Source: JAAGZL01 sp050288625 (GTDB lineage Bacteria; Pseudomonadota; Gammaproteobacteria; Chromatiales; Chromatiaceae). From it: DNA of 39,678 nt. Both the position numbers and the translations under genes were made by a program. The stretch's first letter is position 1; each line of letters opens with the position of its first letter. The notes below the pieces were generated by a model. That model was not told where the DNA came from and searched no databases. It was given only the letters and a program-made list of their open reading frames with translations. Positions 1-6,699 of the stretch are shown piece after piece. Location of the stretch: the NCBI GenBank assembly GCA_050288625.1, contig JBNKEE010000038.1, forward strand, positions 1-39,678, in the 5' to 3' direction.

Positions 1-1
1 C

Positions 2-460
2 CAGGAGAATATGCGTTGGTTGCAGGATATCGTGGGTAAGATCGCACCGGGCGAACCGCTGTATGTGATTTTGTATGCTGTCGCGATCGTCTTCTTCTGT
101 TTCTTTTATACCGCCTTGGTGTTCAATTCCAAGGAGACTGCGGACAATCTGAAGAGGTCAGGCGCCTTTGTGCCGGGTATTCGTCCAGGCGAGCAGACCG
201 CCAAGTATATCGATGGTGTCATGTCCCGACTGACCATGGCTGGCGCGATCTACATTACGGGGGTCTGTTTATTGCCGCAATTTCTCATTATCTGGTGGAA
301 CGTGCCATTCAGTTTTGGCGGTACATCACTTTTGATCATCGTGGTAGTGGTGATGGACTTTATGGCCCAGGTACAGGCACTTATGACATCGCACCAGTAT
401 GAAGGCCTGATGAAGAAGGCCAATTTGAAGGGTCGTGGTGGTGCAGGTCTGCTGCGCTGA
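2..460 (+). CDS. secY: Protein translocase subunit SecY, C-terminal part (5' end outside window)
   Basis: This is the last ~152 residues of the SecY channel, the membrane core of the SecYEG translocon. The frame is open from the window edge, so the gene is cut by the boundary and not broken. Visible are hydrophobic helices (near LYVILYAVAIVFFCFFYTALVF, ITGVCLLPQFLIIWW and a further segment at LLIIVVVVMDF) and the family signature around NSKETADNLKRSGAFVPGIRPG, a conserved cytoplasmic loop of SecY. The basic tail (KKANLKGRG) is typical of the cytoplasmic C-terminus. It is followed 40 bases later by rpmJ, the normal end of the spc operon in gammaproteobacteria. Identification is secure from sequence and context. 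Confidence 0.97.
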   Translation, partial: QENMRWLQDIVGKIAPGEPLYVILYAVAIVFFCFFYTALVFNSKETADNLKRSGAFVPGIRPGEQTAKYIDGVMSRLTMAGAIYITGVCLLPQFLIIWWNVPFSFGGTSLLIIVVVVMDFMAQVQALMTSHQYEGLMKKANLKGRGGAGLLR

Positions 461-500
461 TCCGGGCAAGAATTGAAACGAGTTTTTTGGAGATAAAGCC

Positions 501-614
501 ATGAAAGTCAGGGCTTCAGTAAAGAAAATTTGCCGTAATTGCAAGATCGTACGCCGTAAGGGTGTAGTGCGTGTTATCTGCAAAGATGGACGGCATAAAC
601 AACGCCAAGGCTGA
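501..614 (+). CDS. rpmJ: 50S ribosomal protein L36
   Basis: A 37-codon gene that encodes L36, a small zinc-ribbon protein of the large ribosomal subunit. The protein starts MKVRASVKKICRNC and ends GRHKQRQG. The zinc ligands are all present (C11, C14, C27, H32), so this is the zinc-binding form and not the cysteine-free paralogue. A GGAG ribosome binding site lies eight bases before the ATG. It sits between secY and rpsM exactly as in most gammaproteobacteria. The gene is shorter than usual gene-calling cut-offs but is certain. Confidence 0.97.
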   Translation: MKVRASVKKICRNCKIVRRKGVVRVICKDGRHKQRQG

Positions 615-643
615 CCCCAGTTGAGCCTTGATTTGTATATGGT

Positions 644-683
644 TTCCCGATAAGATTACGCGTTTTCGCGCGTGAAGCGGGAA
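644..683 (+). promoter_or_regulatory. Structured leader before rpsM, candidate S4 translational operator of the alpha operon
   Basis: The 95-base gap between rpmJ and rpsM holds nested inverted repeats: an outer TTCCCG/CGGGAA stem enclosing an inner ACGCG/CGCGT stem, ending shortly before the ribosome binding site. In enterobacteria the alpha operon is autoregulated by ribosomal protein S4 binding a pseudoknot at this place. The position fits; whether this fold is a true S4 site is inferred, since I cannot fold it or align it to the Rfam model here. Confidence 0.35.
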
Positions 684-709
684 TGTTTTATTTTAGTTAG
701 GAGTTGATG

Positions 710-1066
710 ATGGCCCAAATTGCAGGCGTCAATATTCCAGATCGAAAACACGCTGTTATTGCGTTGACCGCAATCTACGGTATTGGCCGCACTAGGTCCG
801 CTGAGATCTGTGCGGCATCCGGTATTGCGCCAGACGCAAAGATACAGGATCTGACCGAGGCCGAGGTAGATACCTTGCGTACAGAGGTTGGCAAATACAC
901 CGTAGAGGGTGATCTGCGCCGTGATATTTCAATGAATATCAAGCGCCTGATGGATCTGGGTTGTAATCGTGGTATCAGGCATCGTCGCGGACTGCCGGTT
1001 AGAGGGCAGCGTACCAAGACCAACGCGCGGACCAGAAAGGGACCGCGTCGCCCGATTAAGCGTTAA
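710..1066 (+). CDS. rpsM: 30S ribosomal protein S13
   Basis: S13 of the small-subunit head, which contacts the P-site tRNA and L5. The protein begins MAQIAGVNIPDRKH and carries the helix-turn motif YGIGRTRS and the basic C-terminus RTKTNARTRKGPRRPIKR that reaches the tRNA. Length is 118 residues, as expected. There are three consecutive possible starts (TTG, ATG, ATG); the last is chosen because it gives the standard N-terminus and lies six bases after AGGAG. It is the first gene of the alpha operon (rpsM-rpsK-rpsD-rpoA-rplQ). Confidence 0.97.
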   Translation: MAQIAGVNIPDRKHAVIALTAIYGIGRTRSAEICAASGIAPDAKIQDLTEAEVDTLRTEVGKYTVEGDLRRDISMNIKRLMDLGCNRGIRHRRGLPVRGQRTKTNARTRKGPRRPIKR

Positions 1067-1131
1067 TAGAAATCTCGTCCTGTCCATGTGGGCAGGTAAT
1101 ACATAGATATAGAGTTTGTAGGAACTAGGCA

Positions 1132-1521
1132 ATGGCAAAACCGAGTAGCCGCGCACGCAAGAAGATCACCAAGGTAGTAACCGATGGTGTGGCACACATT
1201 CATGCGTCGTTCAACAATACAATCATCACTATAACCGACCGTCAGGGCAATGCCCTCTCCTGGGCGACTTCTGGTGGTTCCGGATTTCGTGGCTCACGTA
1301 AGAGCACACCCTTTGCCGCACAGGTAGCCGCAGATCGCGCCGGTGAAAAGGCCAAGGAGTATGGCTTGAAGAATCTGGACGTCGAGGTTAATGGTCCAGG
1401 TCCTGGTCGTGATTCCGCCGTGCGTGCATTGAATAATGCTGGTTTCAAGATTACCAGTATCACGGACGTAACACCTATTCCACACAACGGCTGTCGCCCC
1501 CCCAAGAAGCGTCGAGTCTGA
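1132..1521 (+). CDS. rpsK: 30S ribosomal protein S11
   Basis: S11 of the small-subunit platform, 129 residues. The sequence shows the family core HIHASFNNTIITITDRQGNALSWATSGG and the conserved C-terminal VTPIPHNGCRPPKKRRV. A GGAAC-type ribosome binding site precedes the ATG. It is the second gene in the alpha operon, 65 bases after rpsM and 16 before rpsD, so co-transcribed with both. Nothing is unusual. Confidence 0.97.
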   Translation: MAKPSSRARKKITKVVTDGVAHIHASFNNTIITITDRQGNALSWATSGGSGFRGSRKSTPFAAQVAADRAGEKAKEYGLKNLDVEVNGPGPGRDSAVRALNNAGFKITSITDVTPIPHNGCRPPKKRRV

Positions 1522-1537
1522 TCGGAGTTAAACAAAA

Positions 1538-2158
1538 ATGGCAAGATACATAGGTCCTAAGTGTAAACTCAGCCGGCGTGAGGGAACCGATCTGTTCCTG
1601 AAGAGTCGCGTACGTTCACTTGATTCCAAATGCAATATGGAGAAGCAGCCAGGTCAGACCACTGATCGCCGCCGCCGCATCTCTGATTACGGTTTGCAGC
1701 TGCGTGAGAAGCAGAAGGTGCGCCGTATCTATGGCGTGATGGAAAAACAGTTCCGTAACTACTACAAGAAGGCCGCTCAAACCAAGGGTGCAACCGGTGA
1801 AAATCTGTTGCAGATGCTTGAGCAGCGTTTGGATAATGTTGTGTACCGTCTTGGTTTTGGTGCAACCCGTGCGGAGGCGCGTCAGTTGGTAAGCCACAAG
1901 GCCATTGAAGTGAATGGAAAGGTTGTAAACATCCCTTCATATAATGTGCAGGCGGAAGATGTAATCACGGTCAGGGAAAAGGCCAAAAAGCAGATTCGTA
2001 TTCAGGGCGCGCTTGCGTTAGCTGAACAATACGGATTTGTAGATTGGGTAGAGGTAGACCCCAAAGCGATGAAGGGCGTATTTAAGAGAATCCCTGATCG
2101 CTCTGAACTACCAGCCGAGATTAGCGAACAGCTAGTCGTAGAACTGTACTCCAAATAA
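1538..2158 (+). CDS. rpsD: 30S ribosomal protein S4
   Basis: S4, a primary 16S rRNA-binding protein that also acts as the autorepressor of the alpha operon in enterobacteria. It has 206 residues. The N-terminal part (MARYIGPKCKLSRREGTDL) is followed by the S4 RNA-binding domain, visible at residues ~95-160 (RLDNVVYRLGFGATRAEARQLV, then NGKVVNIPSYNV). The first zinc-type cysteines of some S4 proteins are not kept, as is usual in this group. It lies between rpsK and rpoA with short gaps. Confidence 0.97.
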   Translation: MARYIGPKCKLSRREGTDLFLKSRVRSLDSKCNMEKQPGQTTDRRRRISDYGLQLREKQKVRRIYGVMEKQFRNYYKKAAQTKGATGENLLQMLEQRLDNVVYRLGFGATRAEARQLVSHKAIEVNGKVVNIPSYNVQAEDVITVREKAKKQIRIQGALALAEQYGFVDWVEVDPKAMKGVFKRIPDRSELPAEISEQLVVELYSK

Positions 2159-2180
2159 GGGATAGCGGGAGAAGCCACCG

Positions 2181-3173
2181 ATGCCGGAGTTTGTAACAGA
2201 TTTTCTAAAACCACGCCTGGTCAATGTTCAGGCTATTACACCACTGCATTCCAAAGTCTCTCTGGAGCCGATGGAACGTGGTTTTGGCCATACCCTGGGC
2301 AATGCGTTGCGCAGAATCCTACTCTCCTCTATGCCTGGTTGTGCTGTAGTTGAGGTAGAGATTGAGGGCGTGCTACATGAGTACACCACCATGGAGGGGG
2401 TGCAGGAGGATGTGTTGGATATTCTCCTGAATTTGAAGGAACTGGCCATAGTCATGCATGCAAGGAATGAAGCGACATTGACGCTGAGCAAGAAAGGTCC
2501 AGGCCAGGTTCTGGCTAGTGACATCACCCTTGATCATGACGTCGAGATTGCGAATCCTGAACATGTAATCGCCAATCTAACAAAAGATGGCGAGATCAAT
2601 ATGACGCTTAAGGTGGCCAAAGGTATCGGCTATGAGCCGACTACAGTGCGCAATAACGAATCAGGTGAGGACCAGCCTATTGGTCGTTTGCAATTAGATG
2701 CAACCTTTTCACCGATCAAGCGCATCTCATACGAGGTAGAAGCCGCTCGTGTGGAACAGCGCACCAACCTTGATCGTTTGGTAATCGATCTGGAGACCGA
2801 TGGTACTCTGGATCCGGAAGAGGCCATTCGTCGTGCAGCAACCATCCTGCAGGATCAGTTGTCCGCATTCGTAACCTTGGACGACACAGCCGAGAGCGAA
2901 GTTAGCCAGGAGAACGACAAGCCGGCGATCGATCCGATCCTGCTGCGTCCGGTGGATGATTTAGAGCTGACAGTACGCTCAGCCAACTGTCTTAAGGCTG
3001 AGAATATCTTTCTTATTGGTGATCTTATTCAGCGTACTGAAGTGGAGCTGCTCAAGACACCTAACCTGGGTAAAAAGTCGCTGACCGAGATAAAAGATGT
3101 CTTAGCGACTCGTGGCCTCTCTCTGGGCATGCGCCTGGAAAACTGGCCGCCAGAGGGAGTGGAAGTGGCATAA
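2181..3173 (+). CDS. rpoA: DNA-directed RNA polymerase subunit alpha
   Basis: The alpha subunit, which nucleates RNA polymerase assembly and contacts activators and UP elements. It has 330 residues, the usual length. The N-terminal assembly domain (~1-235) shows the signature PMERGFGHTLGNALRRILLSS; an acidic linker (EVSQENDKPA) joins it to the C-terminal DNA-binding domain (~250-320) with the helix-hairpin-helix stretch LLKTPNLGKKSLTEIKDVL. A GGGAG ribosome binding site precedes the ATG. It sits between rpsD and rplQ as expected. Confidence 0.97.
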   Translation: MPEFVTDFLKPRLVNVQAITPLHSKVSLEPMERGFGHTLGNALRRILLSSMPGCAVVEVEIEGVLHEYTTMEGVQEDVLDILLNLKELAIVMHARNEATLTLSKKGPGQVLASDITLDHDVEIANPEHVIANLTKDGEINMTLKVAKGIGYEPTTVRNNESGEDQPIGRLQLDATFSPIKRISYEVEAARVEQRTNLDRLVIDLETDGTLDPEEAIRRAATILQDQLSAFVTLDDTAESEVSQENDKPAIDPILLRPVDDLELTVRSANCLKAENIFLIGDLIQRTEVELLKTPNLGKKSLTEIKDVLATRGLSLGMRLENWPPEGVEVA

Positions 3174-3222
3174 GGCCATTCCTGAATTATTTGAATTAAC
3201 TAGTTTTGAAGGAAGTCGATCC

Positions 3223-3621
3223 ATGCGTCATCGCAAATCAGGGCGGCAACTGAACCGCAACAGCAGTCATCGTAAAGCCATGTTCCGCAACATGACCTGT
3301 TCGCTGCTGCGTCACGAGCTGATCAAGACCACCCTACCGAAGGCCAAAGAGCTGCGTCGTGTGGCCGAGCCTATCATAACCATCGGTAAGGTAGACAATG
3401 TAGCCAAGCGCCGTCTGGCCTTCGATCGCCTGCGTGATAAGGAGATGGTTGGTAAGTTGTTTAGCGAGATTGGACCACGTTACAAAGAGCGTCCAGGAGG
3501 TTATGTACGCATCCTGAAATGCGGATACCGCCAGGGTGACAAGGCGCCAATGGCCTATGTTGAGTTGGTGGATCGTCCTGAGGTGGATATGGATGAGGTG
3601 GCTGTGGTTGATGCCGAATAA
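3223..3621 (+). CDS. rplQ: 50S ribosomal protein L17
   Basis: L17 of the large subunit, 132 residues. The protein begins MRHRKSGRQLNRNSSHRKAM, the canonical L17 N-terminus, and has the family stretch ELIKTTLPKAKELRRVAEPII. The open frame extends upstream into rpoA, but the ATG used here is preceded by GAAGGAAG at good spacing and gives the conserved start. It is the last gene of the alpha operon: an intrinsic terminator follows 20 bases after the stop. Confidence 0.97.
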   Translation: MRHRKSGRQLNRNSSHRKAMFRNMTCSLLRHELIKTTLPKAKELRRVAEPIITIGKVDNVAKRRLAFDRLRDKEMVGKLFSEIGPRYKERPGGYVRILKCGYRQGDKAPMAYVELVDRPEVDMDEVAVVDAE

Positions 3622-3641
3622 GCAGTATCTGCAACGATAAT

Positions 3642-3670
3642 AAAAAGCCGGGCTTTTGCCCGGTTTTTTG
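3642..3670 (+). terminator. Rho-independent terminator of the alpha operon
   Basis: A perfect GC-rich stem (GCCGGGC / GCCCGGT with a TTTT loop) flanked by an A-run on the left and TTTTTT on the right. It lies immediately after rplQ, where the ribosomal operon normally ends. The flanking A-run could allow some function on the opposite strand, but no minus-strand gene runs into it. Confidence 0.9.
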
Positions 3671-3680
3671 TTGCCTGGGC

Positions 3681-3686
3681 TATAAT
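3681..3686 (+). promoter_or_regulatory. Consensus -10 element (TATAAT) just before the SAM hydrolase-like gene
   Basis: A perfect TATAAT ends eight bases before the ATG at 3695. If it works as a -10, transcription would start within about two bases of the start codon, giving a leaderless or nearly leaderless mRNA. The -35 side is poor (TTGCCC at a 19-base spacer), so the call is tentative. Confidence 0.35.
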
Positions 3687-3694
3687 TGATAGCC

Positions 3695-4438
3695 ATGACA
3701 TCCTCAATCAAAGTGCCTACGTCTATTGCCTCGTTCACAGATTTTGGAACGGATGGACCCTACACCGGACAGATGCAGGCGGTGTTATGCCATGCCCAGG
3801 TCCCAGTGATAGATCTGTTATCCAATGCGCCGGCATTTGATCCCGTGCGCTCAGGGTATCTCTTGGCAGCTGTATCCAACAGTATGCCGGACGGAACACT
3901 GTTTCTTGTAGTGGTAGATCCAGGTGTGGGCAGTGATCGTCTACCACTGGTCATAAGAGATTCACGTCACTGGTTTGTGGGGCCAAATAACGGAGTGTTG
4001 GCTCAGGTAGCAAAACGGGAAGCGTTTAAAATCCAGAGCATAGACTGGGAACCTGAACATCTTAGTTCCAGCTTTCATGGTAGAGATCTGTTTTCGCCTG
4101 TGGCAGTGATGCTGTGTCAGGGAGAGATGATTGCGGGACGTGAGTTGACGGTCGATGGTTTGGCTGGTGTCGACACGCCGGATGATCTGCCAGAGATCAT
4201 CTATATCGACTCTTTCGGAAATGGTTTTACCGGTATAAGGGCATCGACAATTAGCACAGACACGATCCTTGAGGTTGAAGGGGTAGGGGTCAACTGGGCA
4301 AGGACATTCAGTGATGTGGATATCGGGGGGATGTTCTGGTACGAAAATTCGATAGGACTTATCGAGATATCTGTAAACAAGGGAAGCGCGGAAAAGATGA
4401 TCGGGTTTTCTGTTGGTAGTGAAGTCAGTTTGGGGTAA
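3695..4438 (+). CDS. SAM hydrolase / SAM-dependent halogenase fold protein (DUF62 family)
   Basis: A 247-residue protein of the S-adenosyl-L-methionine hydroxide adenosyltransferase family, whose members use water (or rarely halide) to split SAM into adenosine and methionine. The N-terminus has the family aspartate in TDFGTDGPYTGQM; further marks are VVDPGVGS, WFVGPNNGVL, SFHGRDLFSPVA and, in the C-terminal barrel, IYIDSFGNGFTGI. The fluorinase-specific insertion is not evident, so hydrolysis is far more likely than halogenation. The ATG is chosen because it gives the usual short N-terminus; no ribosome binding site precedes it. It stands alone after the alpha-operon terminator. The physiological role of the family is not settled. 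Confidence 0.85.
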   Translation: MTSSIKVPTSIASFTDFGTDGPYTGQMQAVLCHAQVPVIDLLSNAPAFDPVRSGYLLAAVSNSMPDGTLFLVVVDPGVGSDRLPLVIRDSRHWFVGPNNGVLAQVAKREAFKIQSIDWEPEHLSSSFHGRDLFSPVAVMLCQGEMIAGRELTVDGLAGVDTPDDLPEIIYIDSFGNGFTGIRASTISTDTILEVEGVGVNWARTFSDVDIGGMFWYENSIGLIEISVNKGSAEKMIGFSVGSEVSLG

Positions 4439-4527
4439 TGCAGGCGAGTGACAAGACTGACGGATGTCATTGGAAAGCTGTATCTGCTCTATTATAAATA
4501 GGCGCCAAGGCAGCTAGTAATTAAGTC

Positions 4528-5007
4528 ATGAATATGATCGCAAGATATCGGATATACATCGCCCACGCCATTGCACCCATTATCGGATTGTCTACACTTT
4601 TCAGCATTTGGCTACGACCGATCAATCTATGTGCCACAAGCCAAGAGTGCTTCGGTATGTTACCGGTGTCTGTTGTTCTGATCGTTGCCTATTTGCTTTA
4701 TATTGGAATGTTCTTGACCGGCGTTACCAATAAGGCAAGAGACCTCTATAGTGAAACCGGGTTGCCATTTTGGAGGTTGGCTATAGCGTCTGCAAACCTT
4801 GCAGTGCTTGCAACCATCTTTGTAACTTCCGTTGTCTTATTTATGAGATGGCCTGAGACGGCTAACGTGTGGATAGACGCTGTATTTGCTCTTATTCTGC
4901 CCATGCTTGCGGTATTCGCGCTTTATGCAAGCTGGTATCTGATTGTAGGCAGACGGAATAAGCATATCAGGTTGGATGCGCAGAAAGATCGAACCCTATT
5001 AGCATGA
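4528..5007 (+). CDS. Four-helix membrane protein of unknown function
   Basis: A 159-residue protein I do not recognise. Four hydrophobic segments are visible (around IAHAIAPIIGLSTLFSIWL, VSVVLIVAYLLYIGMFL, LAIASANLAVLATIFVTSVVLF, and ALILPMLAVFALYASWYLI), with a basic C-terminal tail RRNKHIRLDAQK that should face the cytoplasm. The loop after helix one holds two cysteines (NLCATSQECFG), which could form a periplasmic disulfide. Two in-frame ATGs lie at the start (residues 1 and 3); no strong ribosome binding site separates them. It stands alone between the SAM hydrolase-like gene and a minus-strand transcription unit. Confidence 0.6.
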   Translation: MNMIARYRIYIAHAIAPIIGLSTLFSIWLRPINLCATSQECFGMLPVSVVLIVAYLLYIGMFLTGVTNKARDLYSETGLPFWRLAIASANLAVLATIFVTSVVLFMRWPETANVWIDAVFALILPMLAVFALYASWYLIVGRRNKHIRLDAQKDRTLLA

Positions 5008-5010
5008 TCA

Positions 5011-5048
5011 AAAAAAGTTAAGGCCAGATGAGGTATCTGACCTTAACT
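5011..5048 (-). terminator. Rho-independent terminator of the 26-codon minus-strand gene
   Basis: Read on the minus strand: AGTTAAGG, a second stem arm with one mismatch, a three-base loop, then CCTTAACT followed directly by TTTTTT. The T-run exists only on the minus strand, so the terminator belongs to the small gene that ends 17 bases upstream of it. It may also stall transcription entering from the plus-strand membrane-protein gene. Confidence 0.8.
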
Positions 5049-5065
5049 CATAATGGTTTGAGTGC

Positions 5066-5146
5066 TCAACCAAGTATATATGAAATAACTGCGCTGAATA
5101 TTATACCGAGTGTAGCGATAGTTAGCGCCCATTTGCCTTCTAGCAT
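5066..5146 (-). CDS. 26-residue single-helix membrane protein
   Basis: A very short gene that starts ATG after a near-perfect ribosome binding site (GAGGAGG, seven bases before) and ends TGA just before an intrinsic terminator. The product starts MLEGKWALTIATLGII and ends SYILG: five or six polar N-terminal residues, then one continuous hydrophobic segment long enough to cross the membrane. This is the architecture of small regulatory subunits of membrane complexes and of type I toxin peptides; neither can be assigned from sequence. No signal-peptidase site is apparent. The combination of ribosome binding site, short frame and terminator on the same strand is the evidence that it is a real gene; I do not recognise the family. 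Confidence 0.65.
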   Translation of the reverse strand: MLEGKWALTIATLGIIFSAVISYILG

Positions 5147-5292
5147 GTTATTACCCTCCTCAGTTATGCTGCAACGATTGAGAGTTTAGAACGTATGGTT
5201 TTTAGTAATCGATAATGATCACGTAGAAAAGTATAACCTTAAACATTGTGCTGAATAATTGATAAGCATCAAACAGAATATTCTAATAGACT

Positions 5293-6510
5293 TTAATTCG
5301 TCTGCTGTACCTTAGATCCAATGCTGACAGTCGATTGAATGTCTATGTTCTTAGTGCTCCATTCACTAGTCATCATCATATATAGACTTTCCATCTTCTT
5401 AGCCATTACAGGCGCCGACCATTGCTCAGCATAACGTTTCGCTGAGTTACTTAATTCATGTCGCCTTTTGTCATCTTTTAGCAAGGAAATAGTCTTGTTA
5501 GAGAAATCTGACAATTCCTCCTGCGCGATAAGGCACCCCTCGCCATCTGTTAAAACATCAGTTGTTCCCATAACCGCTGTAGATACTACTGGAGTACCCA
5601 AGGTCATGGATTCAAGTAGTACTAAACCCTGGGTTTCGGTGTTGGATGCAAATACAAACAGATCGGCCGCGCAGTAGCAGTCTTCGAGTTCACCATGACG
5701 GTTCAGATATCCTAAGAACAGAACATTCTTGGCAAGGCCAAGATCATGGACCTGTTTTTGTAACGACTGGCGAGCTGGTCCCTCACCTGTTATTAACAAT
5801 GCGGCACTTGGGACCTCCTTAATAACTAAAGACATTACATTGATGAGGAACTGAATGTTCTTTTCCAGTGCAACTCGGCCCACAAATAGAAGTAAGGGCT
5901 GTTGTGGTGGAATATTAAACCGGTCACGAAACCTCTTGCCGTTACCATGGTCGAACTGCTCCATACGAATGCCGGTTGGAATAATATGAGCCGGGGTGGT
6001 AATGCCATAGCTTTTTAATACCTGCAACATGGCGTCTGAGGGTGAAACCAAAGCATCCACTGAGTTGCACTGGCGGTAGGAGAAACGACGGGCGACAAAA
6101 TGCAACAGGGCCGAAGGAAGTTTGGATATGTATTTATCCAGATACTCCTCAAAGAAGGTGTGATATGTCTCTATGGTCTTGATGCCGAGTTTACGCGCTA
6201 GATAGAGGCCGGCGTAGTGGGCGACGAAGGGTGTCTGTATGTGTATCAGGTCAAATTCCTTTTTCTTGAGAGCGGGAGTCATTTGCTTAATGACACCATA
6301 GCTCATCAGTCGGTCTTCTGGGTCCATGGGGACAGTACGGGATGGTATCCTGATTATCTCAAATGCTTCGTTAGTAGCACTGCCATAATCAGGCGCGATA
6401 AGTGTTACTTCATGGCCTAGCTTTTGTAGCTCCAGGGCAAATGTCTGGATGGACGTGGATACCCCGTTGATTCGAGGGAAATAGACATCTGAGATCATTA
6501 GAATCCGCAT
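5293..6510 (-). CDS. GT4-family glycosyltransferase
   Basis: A 405-residue retaining GT-B glycosyltransferase. The N-terminal domain starts MRILMISDVYFPRINGVSTS, with the glycine-rich acceptor loop; the C-terminal donor domain shows LLFVGRVALEKN and the E-x7-E signature of GT4 (ETQGLVLLE, then SMTLGTPVV). Sequences of this type transfer glucose or mannose from nucleotide sugars to lipids (such as diacylglycerol) or to polysaccharide precursors; the acceptor cannot be read here. A GTG ten codons upstream is also open, but the ATG used here follows AAAGGA at good spacing and begins the fold. It stands alone, so context gives no pathway. Confidence 0.85.
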   Translation of the reverse strand: MRILMISDVYFPRINGVSTSIQTFALELQKLGHEVTLIAPDYGSATNEAFEIIRIPSRTVPMDPEDRLMSYGVIKQMTPALKKKEFDLIHIQTPFVAHYAGLYLARKLGIKTIETYHTFFEEYLDKYISKLPSALLHFVARRFSYRQCNSVDALVSPSDAMLQVLKSYGITTPAHIIPTGIRMEQFDHGNGKRFRDRFNIPPQQPLLLFVGRVALEKNIQFLINVMSLVIKEVPSAALLITGEGPARQSLQKQVHDLGLAKNVLFLGYLNRHGELEDCYCAADLFVFASNTETQGLVLLESMTLGTPVVSTAVMGTTDVLTDGEGCLIAQEELSDFSNKTISLLKDDKRRHELSNSAKRYAEQWSAPVMAKKMESLYMMMTSEWSTKNIDIQSTVSIGSKVQQTN

Positions 6511-6699
6511 GGAATCCTTTGACGTTGATTTGAAATTCACAGGCAGGTAATGCAGTTGTATATAAGCATGTACGTATGATAGGGGTAGAATATTTCAGTT
6601 TGATGAAACTGATCTAGGCAATGGGGGGGCAATCCGCAATCATTATTACCGCCGCGCAACACGATTTCACTCTACTATGATGTTGTTTGCTACAATAAG

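Noticed and set aside
3695..4438. Fluorinase/chlorinase function for the DUF62 protein
   Set aside because: The long loop insertion typical of halogenases is not evident and there is no halometabolite cluster; SAM hydrolysis is the simpler reading.
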